A stretch of DNA of 17,810 nt from Lachnoclostridium sp. UBA6558 (GCA_002434335.1 DJJW01000062.1:24681-42490); one strand, 5' to 3'. Counted from the stretch's first letter, positions 6,462-14,390 are shown. The notes: generated by a model from the sequence alone, not told the origin. Translations and numbers: made by a program.

Positions 6462-7067
6462 TTATTTTAATATCTTATCCAGCTCCGGATTCATTGCATA
6501 AAAATTCTTTGCATCCAGATGCTCCTGAACTCTTACCAGGGCCTCACCAAACCGCTGGAAGTGTACGACTTCACGTTCTCTTAAGAAGCGTATGGGTTCG
6601 GCAATTTCTGGGTCTGTTACAACCCGAAGAATATTATCATAGGTGGTTCTTGCCTTCTGCTCTGCAGCAAGGTCTTCTGTTAAGTCCGTAAGAGCGTCGC
6701 CTTTGGACTGAAAGAAACATGAATTAAAGGGAATACCGCCTGCAGCCTGTGGCCAGAGTCCAGTTGTATGGTCAATGTAATAGGCATCAAAACCTGCGGT
6801 TTTTAACTCCTCCAGTGTCAGGTTCTTTGTAAGCTGGTATACAATTGCACTGATAATTTCCATATGAGCCAATTCCTCTGTACCGATATCTGTTAACAGA
6901 CCGGTAACTTCCTTATAGGGCATGGAATAACGCTGTGACAGATAACGCATGGAAGCAGCCAGCTCGCCGTCAGGACCGCCGAACTGACTGATAATAAGCT
7001 GTGCCATTTTAGGATTCGGGGTGGTTATTTTAACCGGAAATTGCAGTCTTCTTTCATAGGTCCACAT
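6462..7067 (-). CDS. cotJC: Spore coat protein CotJC, manganese catalase family
   Basis: A 201-residue ferritin-like four-helix protein of the manganese-catalase family, found in the inner spore coat. Candidate ligands of a two-manganese site are in the expected order: Glu35 (in GELAAS), Glu65 and His68 (EELAH), Glu136 (AAEQKA) and Glu166/His169 (EVVH). They line up closely with the numbering of known manganese catalases, so peroxide breakdown is plausible. The ATG lies one base after the cotJB stop, with an AAGGAG site inside the end of cotJB, so translation should be coupled. It is the last gene of cotJA-cotJB-cotJC. In Bacillus this operon is made in the mother cell under sigma-E; I did not find a clear sigma-E promoter here. 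Confidence 0.95.
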   Translation of the reverse strand: MWTYERRLQFPVKITTPNPKMAQLIISQFGGPDGELAASMRYLSQRYSMPYKEVTGLLTDIGTEELAHMEIISAIVYQLTKNLTLEELKTAGFDAYYIDHTTGLWPQAAGGIPFNSCFFQSKGDALTDLTEDLAAEQKARTTYDNILRVVTDPEIAEPIRFLREREVVHFQRFGEALVRVQEHLDAKNFYAMNPELDKILK

Positions 7068-7068
7068 A

Positions 7069-7323
7069 TTATATCACTCCTTCCCAGGGCCAGGGATCAT
7101 CCACCCAGGTCCAAGTAGTATTTTCTTTTACCCGGTAGGATTCTATGGGACCAAAGGCTGTTTCGTATTCTGAAAGTGCTTTCTCCCTTTCTGACCGGTA
7201 ATTTTCAAAGCAGCCAAGTGCTTCTTTGTCAAAAGGGTGAGTATCCAGAAACAGACGTAACTCATCCAGTACAAAACTTATTTCCTGAAGTTTTTTCATA
7301 GCACTGCATTTATCTTCATTCAT
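7069..7323 (-). CDS. cotJB: Spore coat protein CotJB
   Basis: An 84-residue small protein of the CotJB family, needed in Bacillus with CotJA for CotJC assembly into the coat. The N-terminal half is helical and charged (MKKLQEISFVLDELRLFLD), and the C-terminus has the tryptophan-rich TTWTWVDDPWPWEG signature typical of the family. There is no signal peptide or cysteine pair suggesting export. Its ATG overlaps the cotJA stop by four bases (ATGA), and its stop is one base from the cotJC start, so the three genes form one tightly coupled operon. Length is normal for the family. Confidence 0.92.
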   Translation of the reverse strand: MNEDKCSAMKKLQEISFVLDELRLFLDTHPFDKEALGCFENYRSEREKALSEYETAFGPIESYRVKENTTWTWVDDPWPWEGVI

Positions 7324-7556
7324 AATAAAGCACCTCCTGTTCCGTAAAAGGGCAGGTCTAATTCCTTAAACAGAGTACCGGCATTTAAAGCCTCATCCGG
7401 CAGATTTAAATCTTTAAAACATTGCTTCCTTATGACTACCATTGCCAGTGGAAGCTCAGCTGCTGGCGTCTCCTGGTTATCAAAAGGAAGACAAGGAATT
7501 CCTTTAGCTGGTGTATCCTTTGGCATTGCATTTAAGTTTTGAGGTGTGATATCCAT
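7320..7556 (-). CDS. cotJA: Spore coat-associated protein CotJA
   Basis: A 78-residue protein starting MDITPQNLNAMPKDTP at 7556. The frame is open for 12 codons upstream, but a textbook AAAGGAG site lies six bases before this ATG and the upstream residues look like non-coding sequence. The core with ELPLAMVVIRKQCFKDLNLPDEALNAGTLFKELDLPF matches the CotJA family: a proline-rich N-terminus, then a segment placing L-x-x-P-x-x-A-L and G-T-L-F. It is first in the cotJ operon and presumably cooperates with CotJB and CotJC in coat assembly. The sequence above it is AT-rich; I could not fix a promoter with confidence. Confidence 0.9.
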   Translation of the reverse strand: MDITPQNLNAMPKDTPAKGIPCLPFDNQETPAAELPLAMVVIRKQCFKDLNLPDEALNAGTLFKELDLPFYGTGGALL

Positions 7557-7592
7557 ATAAATCTCCTTTCTAAAATAATAGAAAATGCGCAT

Positions 7593-7875
7593 ACTAACTC
7601 TGAGTTTTATTATTTTTAAGGTGTTAATTGCTTGCTATAAGTCATATTTTTTATCCATCCGGGCAGATAACCTTTTTCGGAAAGGCCCAGGTTTGGGTAG
7701 AATAAATCAACTTATACAGGAGAGAAATATTGCCGGCTTAAATTAAATTACATTGAAAGTAAATGGATGCCAGCCAATAATTACAGTCCTTATGAATAGT
7801 TTCTCTTTACAAATATAAAAGATACAGGTAATAAAAGCATAGTCAGGGAATGCTTAACGAATATGGAAGAAAACA
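7593..7875. other. Intergenic region between cotJA and tatD, no gene recognised
   Basis: Together with the tatD promoter region this divergent gap is about 450 bases. It is AT-rich with scattered stops in all frames. A short hairpin (CCTTT 7671-7675 with AAAGG 7681-7685) and some purine-rich runs were seen. The cotJ promoter must lie near its left end. Confidence 0.4.
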
Positions 7876-7905
7876 TGGACAAAGAACAGGTTTATCACTT
7901 ATAAT
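7876..7905 (+). promoter_or_regulatory. Candidate promoter for tatD-rsmA
   Basis: TGGACA (7876-7881), 18 bases, then a perfect TATAAT (7900-7905), giving a start near 7912 and a leader of about 96 bases before the tatD ATG. Confidence 0.5.
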
Positions 7906-8007
7906 GTCTTAATGGACAGGCAGCTGGTAATTTTTATCGAATTACTGGAAGGAACAATGAGGTGAAAAGAATAGTGTTTTTTGTTTTTGAAGAAAAGAGG
8001 CATATCT

Positions 8008-8775
8008 ATGATTTTTGAAACCCATGCTCATTATGATGATGAAGCATTTGATGAAGATAGAAAGCAATTGCTTAACAGCTTTGAAGCAGCAGAAATTGGT
8101 TATGTAGTAAATATAGGAGCAAGCCTTCAAAGCTCCAAAAACTCTCTGGCTCTGGCAGAAGAATACCCCTTTGTTTACGCAGCTGTAGGAGTACATCCCA
8201 GCGAAACAGCAGAGCTAAACGAGGAGAATTTCAGTTGGCTGAGAGAGGCTGTAAAGGAGCCTAAAGTAGTTGCCATTGGTGAGATTGGACTTGATTATTA
8301 CTGGGATACACCGGAACGTACAGTGCAAAAGCTATGGTTTGAAAGACAGATGGAATTAGCCAAGGAATCAAATCTGCCCGCTATCATTCACAGCAGAGAT
8401 GCAGCAGCAGATACCCTTGATCTGATACAAAGCTGTAATCTTAAGTCCGTAGGAGGTATTATACACTGCTTTTCCTATGCAAAAGAAATGGCCAGGTCCT
8501 ATCTTGATATGGGTTTCTATCTGGGAATCGGAGGAGTATTAACCTTTAAGAATGCTAAAAAGCTCAGGGAAGTGGTAGAGTACGCACCTATAGAAAATAT
8601 AGTGTTGGAAACGGATTCACCTTATCTCTCACCGGAGCCTAACAGAGGCAAGAGGAACTCCTCCCTTAATCTGCGCTATGTAGCGGAAAAGATAGCGGAA
8701 ATTAAAGGGCTGGATTACAAAGAAGTCATTCAAATAACGGAGCAGAATGCGAAAGATGTATATAAAATAAAATAA
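8008..8775 (+). CDS. tatD: TatD family metal-dependent hydrolase (DNase)
   Basis: A 255-residue TIM-barrel metallohydrolase of the TatD family, cytoplasmic nucleases that act on DNA (3'-5' exonuclease in known members). Metal ligands are visible: His6 and His8 in ETHAHYDD, Glu92 in GEIGLDYYW, His128 in IIHSRDA, His153 in IIHCFS and Asp203 in LETDSPYL. The frame is open upstream to a TTG at 7981, but the ATG at 8008 follows an AGAGG site and gives the usual TatD N-terminus. It is 38 bases ahead of rsmA. In many Firmicutes the order is tatD-rnmV-rsmA; the ribonuclease M5 gene is absent between them here. Confidence 0.93.
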   Translation: MIFETHAHYDDEAFDEDRKQLLNSFEAAEIGYVVNIGASLQSSKNSLALAEEYPFVYAAVGVHPSETAELNEENFSWLREAVKEPKVVAIGEIGLDYYWDTPERTVQKLWFERQMELAKESNLPAIIHSRDAAADTLDLIQSCNLKSVGGIIHCFSYAKEMARSYLDMGFYLGIGGVLTFKNAKKLREVVEYAPIENIVLETDSPYLSPEPNRGKRNSSLNLRYVAEKIAEIKGLDYKEVIQITEQNAKDVYKIK

Positions 8776-8813
8776 CTGTGAAAGGCATTGTATGCCACAG
8801 AAAGGATGAATGG

Positions 8814-9686
8814 ATGGCAACACTGGGAAATCCAAAGGAAACCATAGAAATATTAAATAAATACCACTTCGTTTTTCAGAAGAAGTTCGGGCAGAACTTT
8901 TTGATTGATACTCATGTACTTGAAAAGATTATCAGAGCTGCAGGGGTGACAAAAGATGATATGGTAGTGGAAATAGGTCCCGGTATCGGAACTCTCACGC
9001 AATACCTGTGTGAAGCCGCCAGAGAGGTGGTCGCCGTTGAGATAGATAAGAATCTGATACCGATTCTTGAGGATACCCTATCTCCCTATGAGAATGTGAG
9101 TATTATCAACGAAGATGTCTTAAAGTTGGATTTAAATAAACTGGTACAGGAAAAGAATGGCGGAAGACCTATAAAAGTTGTGGCGAATCTTCCTTATTAT
9201 ATAACTACTCCAATCATCATGGGATTGCTGGAAGCACACGTACCCGTAGATAACATTACCGTTATGGTGCAAAAAGAGGTTGCGGACCGTATGCAATCCG
9301 GCCCCGGCAGCAAAGACTACGGAGCTCTTTCCCTGGCAGTTCAGTATTATGCAGAACCCTACATTGCAGCCAATGTACCGCCAAACTGTTTCATGCCAAG
9401 ACCGAATGTAGGCTCTGCCGTCATCAGGCTCTCTCTTCACAAGGACAAGCCGGTTAAGCTTCAGGACGAAAAACTGATGTTTAAATTAATCCGTGCCTCC
9501 TTTAATCAAAGAAGAAAAACCCTTGCAAACGGACTTAATAACAGTGATGAAATTAAGCTCTCCAAGGAACTTATAACAGAGGCAATAACAGCACTTAATC
9601 TGTCTCCCAGTATCAGAGGAGAGGCTTTGAAACTTGAAGATTTTGCAGTCTTAAGCAATTTAATTTACAAGAAACTGAACTCCTGA
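8814..9686 (+). CDS. rsmA: 16S rRNA dimethyladenosine transferase RsmA (KsgA)
   Basis: A 290-residue methyltransferase that makes the two dimethyladenosines near the 3' end of 16S rRNA during small-subunit maturation, using S-adenosylmethionine. Family hallmarks are the KKFGQNFL segment (residues 23-30), the SAM-binding EIGPGIGTLT (53-62), and the catalytic NLPY (125-128). The C-terminal helical domain includes FMPRPNVGSAVIRL and FNQRRKTL, typical for KsgA. The ATG at 8814 is preferred over a GTG at 8778, because the shorter form begins at the normal place and AAAGG lies just upstream. Co-transcription with tatD is likely. Loss of this enzyme is known to give kasugamycin resistance in other bacteria. 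Confidence 0.96.
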   Translation: MATLGNPKETIEILNKYHFVFQKKFGQNFLIDTHVLEKIIRAAGVTKDDMVVEIGPGIGTLTQYLCEAAREVVAVEIDKNLIPILEDTLSPYENVSIINEDVLKLDLNKLVQEKNGGRPIKVVANLPYYITTPIIMGLLEAHVPVDNITVMVQKEVADRMQSGPGSKDYGALSLAVQYYAEPYIAANVPPNCFMPRPNVGSAVIRLSLHKDKPVKLQDEKLMFKLIRASFNQRRKTLANGLNNSDEIKLSKELITEAITALNLSPSIRGEALKLEDFAVLSNLIYKKLNS

Positions 9687-9731
9687 CATTCGTTTAGTCA
9701 ACGGAATATGTCGAAAAAACAACCTTTTATA

Positions 9732-9760
9732 TTGACATATCCTTTTGGGAATGATATCTT
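9732..9760 (+). promoter_or_regulatory. Promoter of pfp
   Basis: TTGACA (9732-9737), 17 bases, then TATCTT (9755-9760) with TG one base before it (extended -10). The predicted start is near 9767, about 50 bases before the pfp ATG. Confidence 0.65.
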
Positions 9761-9816
9761 TTACTGGCAAATGTCCAGGTAAAAGTAGAAACCTCTAACC
9801 AGAAGGAGATAGTAGA

Positions 9817-11058
9817 ATGCACATAGGTAAAATAACAGGAAACATTGTAGTCGGACAATCAGGCGGACCAACTGCCGCCATTAACTCCAGCCTTGCAGGT
9901 GTATTTAAGGCAGGAAAAGAAGCAGGCGCAGACAAGGTATATGGAATGCTAAACGGTATACAGGGGCTTCTTAAGGGAAAACTGATTGACCTTTCTGAGA
10001 AAATAACCTGTGATCTGGAGCTGGAACTGTTAAAGAGAACTCCTGCCGCTTATTTAGGCTCCTGCCGCTATAAATTACCGGATTATGAAAAGGATGCGGC
10101 CCCTTATGAACAATTGTTTCAGATACTTAAGGAGTATGGAATTGCAGCTTTTTTCTATATCGGCGGAAATGATTCCATGGATAGTATACGTAAGCTTTCT
10201 GAGTATGGAGAGGCGGTAAATAGTTCTATAAAATTTATAGGAATTCCGAAAACCGTTGATAATGATCTGGAGATTACAGATCACACCCCGGGGTACGGAA
10301 GTGCTGCCAAGTTCATTGCAGCTGCAACAAAAGAAATTATCAGAGACAGTCTGGTTTATGATCAGAATAATCTTACAATCATAGAAATCATGGGAAGACA
10401 CGCAGGCTGGCTTACAGCAGCTGCAGCACTGTGTAAGGATAAGGATTGCCAGGGACCGGACCGTATCTACCTGCCGGAGAAGAATTTTGACAAGGATATT
10501 TTCTTAAAGGATATAAAGGCTTTACAGCAGGAAAAGAAATCGGTTGTTATCGCGGTATCAGAGGGAATTCATCTGGCAGACGGAAGGTTTGTCTGCGAAT
10601 TGTCCGATAAGGACTCCTATATCGATGAATTCGGTCATACCATGCTGACAGGTGCAGGGGCCTATCTTGCAGCGCTGGTAAAGAAGGAATTAAACTGCAA
10701 GACCAGAGCCATTGAACTTAACACCTTACAGCGTTGTGCTTCTCATTTAGCTTCCCTTTCTGATATTACAGAAGCCTTTGAAGCCGGGAAAGCTGGTGTG
10801 CTGGCAGTAGCCAGAGGTATCACCGGAGAAATGGCAGTAATAAAAAGAGTATCTGATTCACCTTATCAGTGTGCTTATGAGACTCATAATATCAAGCAGA
10901 TTGCCAATATGGAGAAGAAAGTTCCCCTAAGCTGGATTAAGGAAGGCGATGACGGACTTACAGAAGAGTTTATCCAATATGCAAGACCTTTGATTATGGG
11001 GGAAGTAATGCCTATTATGGTAAATGGACTTCCTGCGCATATGGATAATATCAAATAA
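9817..11058 (+). CDS. pfp: Diphosphate--fructose-6-phosphate 1-phosphotransferase (PPi-type phosphofructokinase)
   Basis: A 413-residue phosphofructokinase, larger than the roughly 320-residue bacterial ATP enzyme. It interconverts fructose 6-phosphate and fructose 1,6-bisphosphate in glycolysis. Two positions mark the phosphoryl donor. Residues 116-120 are GGNDS, where ATP enzymes have GGDGS, the second Asp filling the place of the Gly that makes room for ATP. Residues 144-150 are PKTVDND, with Lys where ATP enzymes have Gly. Both favour pyrophosphate, making the step reversible and ATP-sparing. Other family segments are VGQSGGPTAAINSS (12-25) and MGRHAGWL. The ATG follows AGAAGGAG. It is probably monocistronic with its own promoter. 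Donor specificity is inferred from motifs. Confidence 0.92.
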   Translation: MHIGKITGNIVVGQSGGPTAAINSSLAGVFKAGKEAGADKVYGMLNGIQGLLKGKLIDLSEKITCDLELELLKRTPAAYLGSCRYKLPDYEKDAAPYEQLFQILKEYGIAAFFYIGGNDSMDSIRKLSEYGEAVNSSIKFIGIPKTVDNDLEITDHTPGYGSAAKFIAAATKEIIRDSLVYDQNNLTIIEIMGRHAGWLTAAAALCKDKDCQGPDRIYLPEKNFDKDIFLKDIKALQQEKKSVVIAVSEGIHLADGRFVCELSDKDSYIDEFGHTMLTGAGAYLAALVKKELNCKTRAIELNTLQRCASHLASLSDITEAFEAGKAGVLAVARGITGEMAVIKRVSDSPYQCAYETHNIKQIANMEKKVPLSWIKEGDDGLTEEFIQYARPLIMGEVMPIMVNGLPAHMDNIK

Positions 11059-11088
11059 AAAAGTCCAAATAATAAATAGTGTATAACA

Positions 11089-11120
11089 AACCACCAGTTC
11101 AACTAGTTCAACTGGTGGTT
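11089..11120. terminator. Strong hairpin downstream of pfp, possible bidirectional terminator
   Basis: AACCACCAGTT (11089-11099) pairs perfectly with AACTGGTGGTT (11110-11120) around a 10-base loop that is itself nearly self-complementary (CAACTAGTTC). No clean T-run follows on the plus strand; on the minus strand a T-rich stretch follows. It lies between pfp and the convergent gene remnant. A remnant palindromic end of a mobile element is an alternative. Confidence 0.5.
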
Positions 11121-11138
11121 GATGACTTAGATTATTGA

Positions 11139-11307
11139 TTAATATAAAGTACTTAGGTAGTTTATATTGATACTACCCCGATTTGTAATATAAAACTTAC
11201 CATTATAGAGTATAGTATCATTGGATATAACTTGAAATAACATATTCAACATTTTTCTGAAATCCAGTTGCTACTACCCAGTGTTCTCCATAGGTTGGAT
11301 GGAGTAG
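11139..11307 (-). pseudogene. Possible 3' remnant of a gene resembling C39-like peptidases
   Basis: Two adjoining minus-strand frames read like one damaged gene. From 11307, LLHPTYGEHWVVATGFQKNV continues to EYVISSYIQ and a stop at 11218. Shifting by one base there, the next frame reads NDTILYNGKFYITNRG and on to a stop at 11139. GEHWVVATGF followed by a short EYVI strand is the pattern around the catalytic His in C39/papain-like peptidases (HWVVVTGY). No start or ribosome site is visible. The frame upstream of 11307 is interrupted by a stop at 11308, so only a C-terminal piece of about 55-60 residues survives. The peptidase comparison is from memory of motif shape and uncertain; that this is decayed coding sequence is somewhat better supported. 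Confidence 0.35.
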
Positions 11308-11405
11308 TCATAAAGTAAACCTAGTGCATATTATATTCAAAATACCTGAAGTGGGATGTATATTGCGTTTCTCTAAAGCAACATCTACTCAAGGAGAAAA
11401 ATTGT

Positions 11406-11897
11406 TTATCGTGAAATAAGTATTATCGAGCCTTGCTCTAAAGTACGCTTAACATCAATAATCTTCTGATTACTGCTGCCTTTCCAGTGCAGTTTGGTAT
11501 CCTTTAACCCTTCCATGAACTTGCCGTCTACCAATACATCTACCTGTTCAAGTAAAGGCAGATATTTAATCTCATCCCAGGAAAATCCTGTATAGAGCCA
11601 GATATTCTTGTCAGGGAAGGTATTTCTTATCTCTTCCACCAAGGCTGCCACACCACTACGGTTTGCTGGATGCAAGGGGTCTCCGCCGCTTAAGGTGATG
11701 CCTTCAATGTAGGGCTTTCTTAATTGTTCAAATATTTCCTCTTTTGCTGCCTCATCAAATGCAAGACCTCCGTTAAGATCCCAGGTTACAGGATTGTGGC
11801 AGCCCTTGCAGCCATGATTACAGCCGGCAACCCACAGTACTACACGAAGACCGGTGCCGTTAAGCATATCGTCTTTGGTTATATTGTGATATCGCAT
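11406..11897 (-). CDS. nrdG: Anaerobic ribonucleoside-triphosphate reductase activating protein
   Basis: A 163-residue radical-SAM enzyme. The CxxxCxxC cluster motif is at Cys26, Cys30 and Cys33 (CNHGCKGCHN) and binds a 4Fe-4S cluster. The TLSGGDPLHPANR segment (starting around residue 67) is the SAM-contacting GGE-like motif of NrdG. It splits SAM to place the glycyl radical on NrdD, allowing anaerobic dNTP synthesis. Its ATG overlaps the nrdD stop by one base (TAATG), a standard arrangement for coupled translation with its substrate. Length is normal for a minimal NrdG. No clear terminator is seen after the gene. Confidence 0.96.
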   Translation of the reverse strand: MRYHNITKDDMLNGTGLRVVLWVAGCNHGCKGCHNPVTWDLNGGLAFDEAAKEEIFEQLRKPYIEGITLSGGDPLHPANRSGVAALVEEIRNTFPDKNIWLYTGFSWDEIKYLPLLEQVDVLVDGKFMEGLKDTKLHWKGSSNQKIIDVKRTLEQGSIILISR

Positions 11898-14017
11898 TAC
11901 ATGCTTTTCCTTTCCTTGATTTCCGCCATTTTGGCCGCATTGAGACGGGTGTCCCCTTTTACTCTGGAATAAGACAGATATCCGTTCATACGGTCAATCT
12001 TTGTAAGATTGGAACTGCCGCATTTCGGGCAGACATCCATTTCAAGCTCCTGGTGGCCGCAGTCATCGCAATAAGCGAGGGAAAGGTTCACACCTTCGTA
12101 AAAGCCCATATCCATGGCTCTTCTGACCAGGGATTTGATAGCATTCATATTATAATCGATGGGATACTTCACATATTGAATCTTACCGCCGTTTGAAAGA
12201 TCCCAGAAACGCTGCTCCAGGTCCTGTTTCTGAATGGCAGTCAGTTCTTCCGTAACATGGCAGTGGAAGCTGTTGCTTACATACTCTCTGTCAGATACAT
12301 TCTCAATAATTCCGTATTTCTTTCGGAACTGCTGTACCTGGAGACCGCAGAGGCTCTCAGCAGGTGTGCCATAAATAGCATAAAGGTGATGATCCTCTTC
12401 CTTAAACTCATTGATTCTTTTATTTATGTAGGTTAATACCTCAATGGCGAAGCTGCCGTCTTCTGCCAGTGACTTCTTGTTATAGAGCTGCTGCAATTCG
12501 TTTAAAGCAGTAATACCAAAAGAGGCAGTAGCCGGCTCTAGTAAGGGCTTGATTTTATCATGGATTCCAAGATGTCCGCCGTAGAAACCACCTTCGCAGT
12601 AAGCCAGAGGATTGGTGGAAGCACGAAGCTCACCCAGGTAGTCGTAGGTACGGATATGAAGTCTTCGAATCAGGTTAAGATAGTAATCCAGTACTTCATA
12701 AAAATCCTTGCTTTCCTGGTTTGCCTTGGCAAGGATCATAGGCAAATGAAGACTAACAGCTCCAATGTTAAAGCGGCCGGTAAAGACAGGCGTATCCTCT
12801 TCATTAGCCGGATTCATGCCGCCTTCTCTATACCAGGGTGAGAGGAAAGCTCTGCAGCCCATGGGGCTGATGATTTCACCGTACTTTTTATAAACACTGG
12901 GAACATAACCTTCACCGGTAAGACTTAACCAGTCCGGATACATAGTCTTGCTGGAACATAGGATACCGGCTTCAAATACCTCTTCCAGTTCACAGCCTTC
13001 TCCATGAAGGTTTTTATCATATAAAAAGACTATTTTAGGGAATAACACAGGTTTCTTGCACTCTTTCTTACCCTGACCTTTTCTTCTTACGTCTAAAAGG
13101 GCAATGGAAGCCATCTTAGCAAACCGGCCTCTTCCGGTACCGGCTGAAACCGTTATAAAAGGGTAATCTCCGCGGCTTGATGCAACAGTATTAAATTTAT
13201 ATTCCCAACCCTGAAAGCCCTGTTCAAAATCCAGCTTTACATCCTTAAGTGCTTCTGCGGAGGCTTTTTCTTCGGGAATGCCAAGTTCCAGGTACTTTTC
13301 AAAAAGTATCTTGTAGGATTTTTCTGCGTAAGGCTCTAACAGCAGGTCAACACTTGGTACGGTAAAACCGCCGTACTGCTGGCTGGCAGCACTGAGAACG
13401 ATATCTCCGATAACATCAAAGGCAACATTTAGAGTCTTTGGTTCATTATACCAAAGATTACCCATCTCAAACCCGCCCTCCAATACATGTTTTACATCGA
13501 AAAGGCAGCAGTTCATGGTATCTCTTCGTGCAGACATATCATGGATATAGATATAGCCGTCTCTGGCGGCTTGTAATTCTTCCGTAGTTAAAAAGAATTT
13601 TTGATAAAGCTCCTTATTCAACTGGTTGAAGATAAGACTTCTCTTTGTAGAGACCAGTGCGCTGTCGGTGTTGCTGTTTTCCTTATCACCGATATACATG
13701 ATGGACTGGCTTTTCTTATATACTTCATCCAGCATATGTACGAAATCCTGTTTGTAATTACGGTAATCCCGATAGCTCTTTGCAACCAGAGGATTGGTCT
13801 GTTCCAGTGCACTTTCAACGATATTGTGCATCTCGTTTATGTATATTTCATCTCTGTCCATATGAAAGACTTTACTTTCAACAAACTGGCAGATGAAATT
13901 ATGCTCATCCTCCGTAAAACGAATCAAAGCACGTTGAGCGGATTTGTCCACTGCGTTAATAACCTTTTGCACATTGAATTCTTCTTTGGTATTATCCTTT
14001 TTTACTACTTTTATCAT
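11897..14017 (-). CDS. nrdD: Anaerobic ribonucleoside-triphosphate reductase (class III)
   Basis: A 706-residue glycyl-radical enzyme reducing ribonucleoside triphosphates to deoxy forms without oxygen. The N-terminal ATP-cone (about residues 1-90, beginning MIKVVKKDNTKEEF) gives allosteric control. The core barrel includes RRDTMNCC and GCRAFLSPWY. Near the C-terminus four cysteines (CDDC ... CPKC) form the zinc site, followed by the radical loop RMNGYLSYS, with the glycine at about residue 679, 27 residues from the end. The frame is open to a TTG at 14029, but AGAAGG would then touch the start; the ATG at 14017 leaves 12 bases and is preferred. nrdG follows with a one-base overlap. An NrdR box and an extended -10 lie upstream, so repression when dNTPs are high is likely. 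Confidence 0.97.
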   Translation of the reverse strand: MIKVVKKDNTKEEFNVQKVINAVDKSAQRALIRFTEDEHNFICQFVESKVFHMDRDEIYINEMHNIVESALEQTNPLVAKSYRDYRNYKQDFVHMLDEVYKKSQSIMYIGDKENSNTDSALVSTKRSLIFNQLNKELYQKFFLTTEELQAARDGYIYIHDMSARRDTMNCCLFDVKHVLEGGFEMGNLWYNEPKTLNVAFDVIGDIVLSAASQQYGGFTVPSVDLLLEPYAEKSYKILFEKYLELGIPEEKASAEALKDVKLDFEQGFQGWEYKFNTVASSRGDYPFITVSAGTGRGRFAKMASIALLDVRRKGQGKKECKKPVLFPKIVFLYDKNLHGEGCELEEVFEAGILCSSKTMYPDWLSLTGEGYVPSVYKKYGEIISPMGCRAFLSPWYREGGMNPANEEDTPVFTGRFNIGAVSLHLPMILAKANQESKDFYEVLDYYLNLIRRLHIRTYDYLGELRASTNPLAYCEGGFYGGHLGIHDKIKPLLEPATASFGITALNELQQLYNKKSLAEDGSFAIEVLTYINKRINEFKEEDHHLYAIYGTPAESLCGLQVQQFRKKYGIIENVSDREYVSNSFHCHVTEELTAIQKQDLEQRFWDLSNGGKIQYVKYPIDYNMNAIKSLVRRAMDMGFYEGVNLSLAYCDDCGHQELEMDVCPKCGSSNLTKIDRMNGYLSYSRVKGDTRLNAAKMAEIKERKSM

Positions 14018-14112
14018 TTGACGCCACAACCTTCTTTGCTTGATTTTTCCTAGGTAAGTACTGATTTATTACCTGTTTTAACTCGGGTAATTACCAGCTG
14101 AACCACCTGATA

Positions 14113-14128
14113 ATCGCCCATATTGTGT
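14113..14128 (-). promoter_or_regulatory. Second, half-conserved NrdR box of nrdDG
   Basis: ATCGCCCATATTGTGT keeps the right half of the NrdR box (ATATTGTGT) but has lost the left half; I count 10 of 16 matches to acaCwAtATaTwGtgt. It overlaps the predicted nrdD transcription start and lies 33 bases from the first box, close to the three-turn spacing of paired NrdR boxes. Confidence 0.5.
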
Positions 14129-14131
14129 AGT

Positions 14132-14137
14132 ATTATA
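14132..14137 (-). promoter_or_regulatory. Extended -10 element of the nrdDG promoter
   Basis: TATAAT on the minus strand preceded by TGT, making TGnTATAAT. No good -35 exists; the position where it should lie is inside the NrdR box at 14146-14161. The predicted transcript starts near 14125, with a leader of about 108 bases. Confidence 0.6.
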
Positions 14138-14145
14138 ACACATAC

Positions 14146-14161
14146 ACACAATATATTGTAT
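14146..14161 (-). promoter_or_regulatory. NrdR box of nrdDG
   Basis: ACACAATATATTGTAT matches 15 of 16 positions of the NrdR consensus acaCwAtATaTwGtgt. It overlaps the -35 region of the nrdD promoter, the usual place for repression by NrdR bound to (d)ATP. Confidence 0.8.
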
Positions 14162-14369
14162 GTGGAAAATGAATAAAAATTATCAAGGATTATCGTTAAA
14201 TTTTTTATGAAGGTAATTTCTCCTAGGTCAGAATAGATGTTAAAAGGAACTTTTTTTAAGGTTAAGCCCTGTTTTCCATTTGAATTAATACTTTCCAATT
14301 TTATAGGTTTATGTTATCCTTTTATAGCGGAGAATGAAAAGGTGGCTTTTGTAAAGAAAGCATCCAACC

Positions 14370-14390
14370 GGTGCAGAGACGAGCGGCACC
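14370..14390 (+). other. Hairpin in the leader of the ABC-F gene
   Basis: GGTGC (14370-14374) pairs with GCACC (14386-14390) around an 11-base loop, ending 13 bases before the AAAGGAG ribosome site. Nearby promoter candidates (for example TTGAAT at 14280-14285 with TATAGG at 14302-14307) are weak. Confidence 0.3.

Noticed and set aside
7590..7596. CATACTA resembling a sigma-F/G -10 element on the plus strand above cotJA
   Set aside because: No matching -35 at the right distance and no gene directly downstream on that strand.
13601..14053. Plus-strand 150-codon frame opposite the nrdD N-terminus
   Set aside because: nrdD is unmistakable on the other strand and the plus-strand translation shows no family features or ribosome site.
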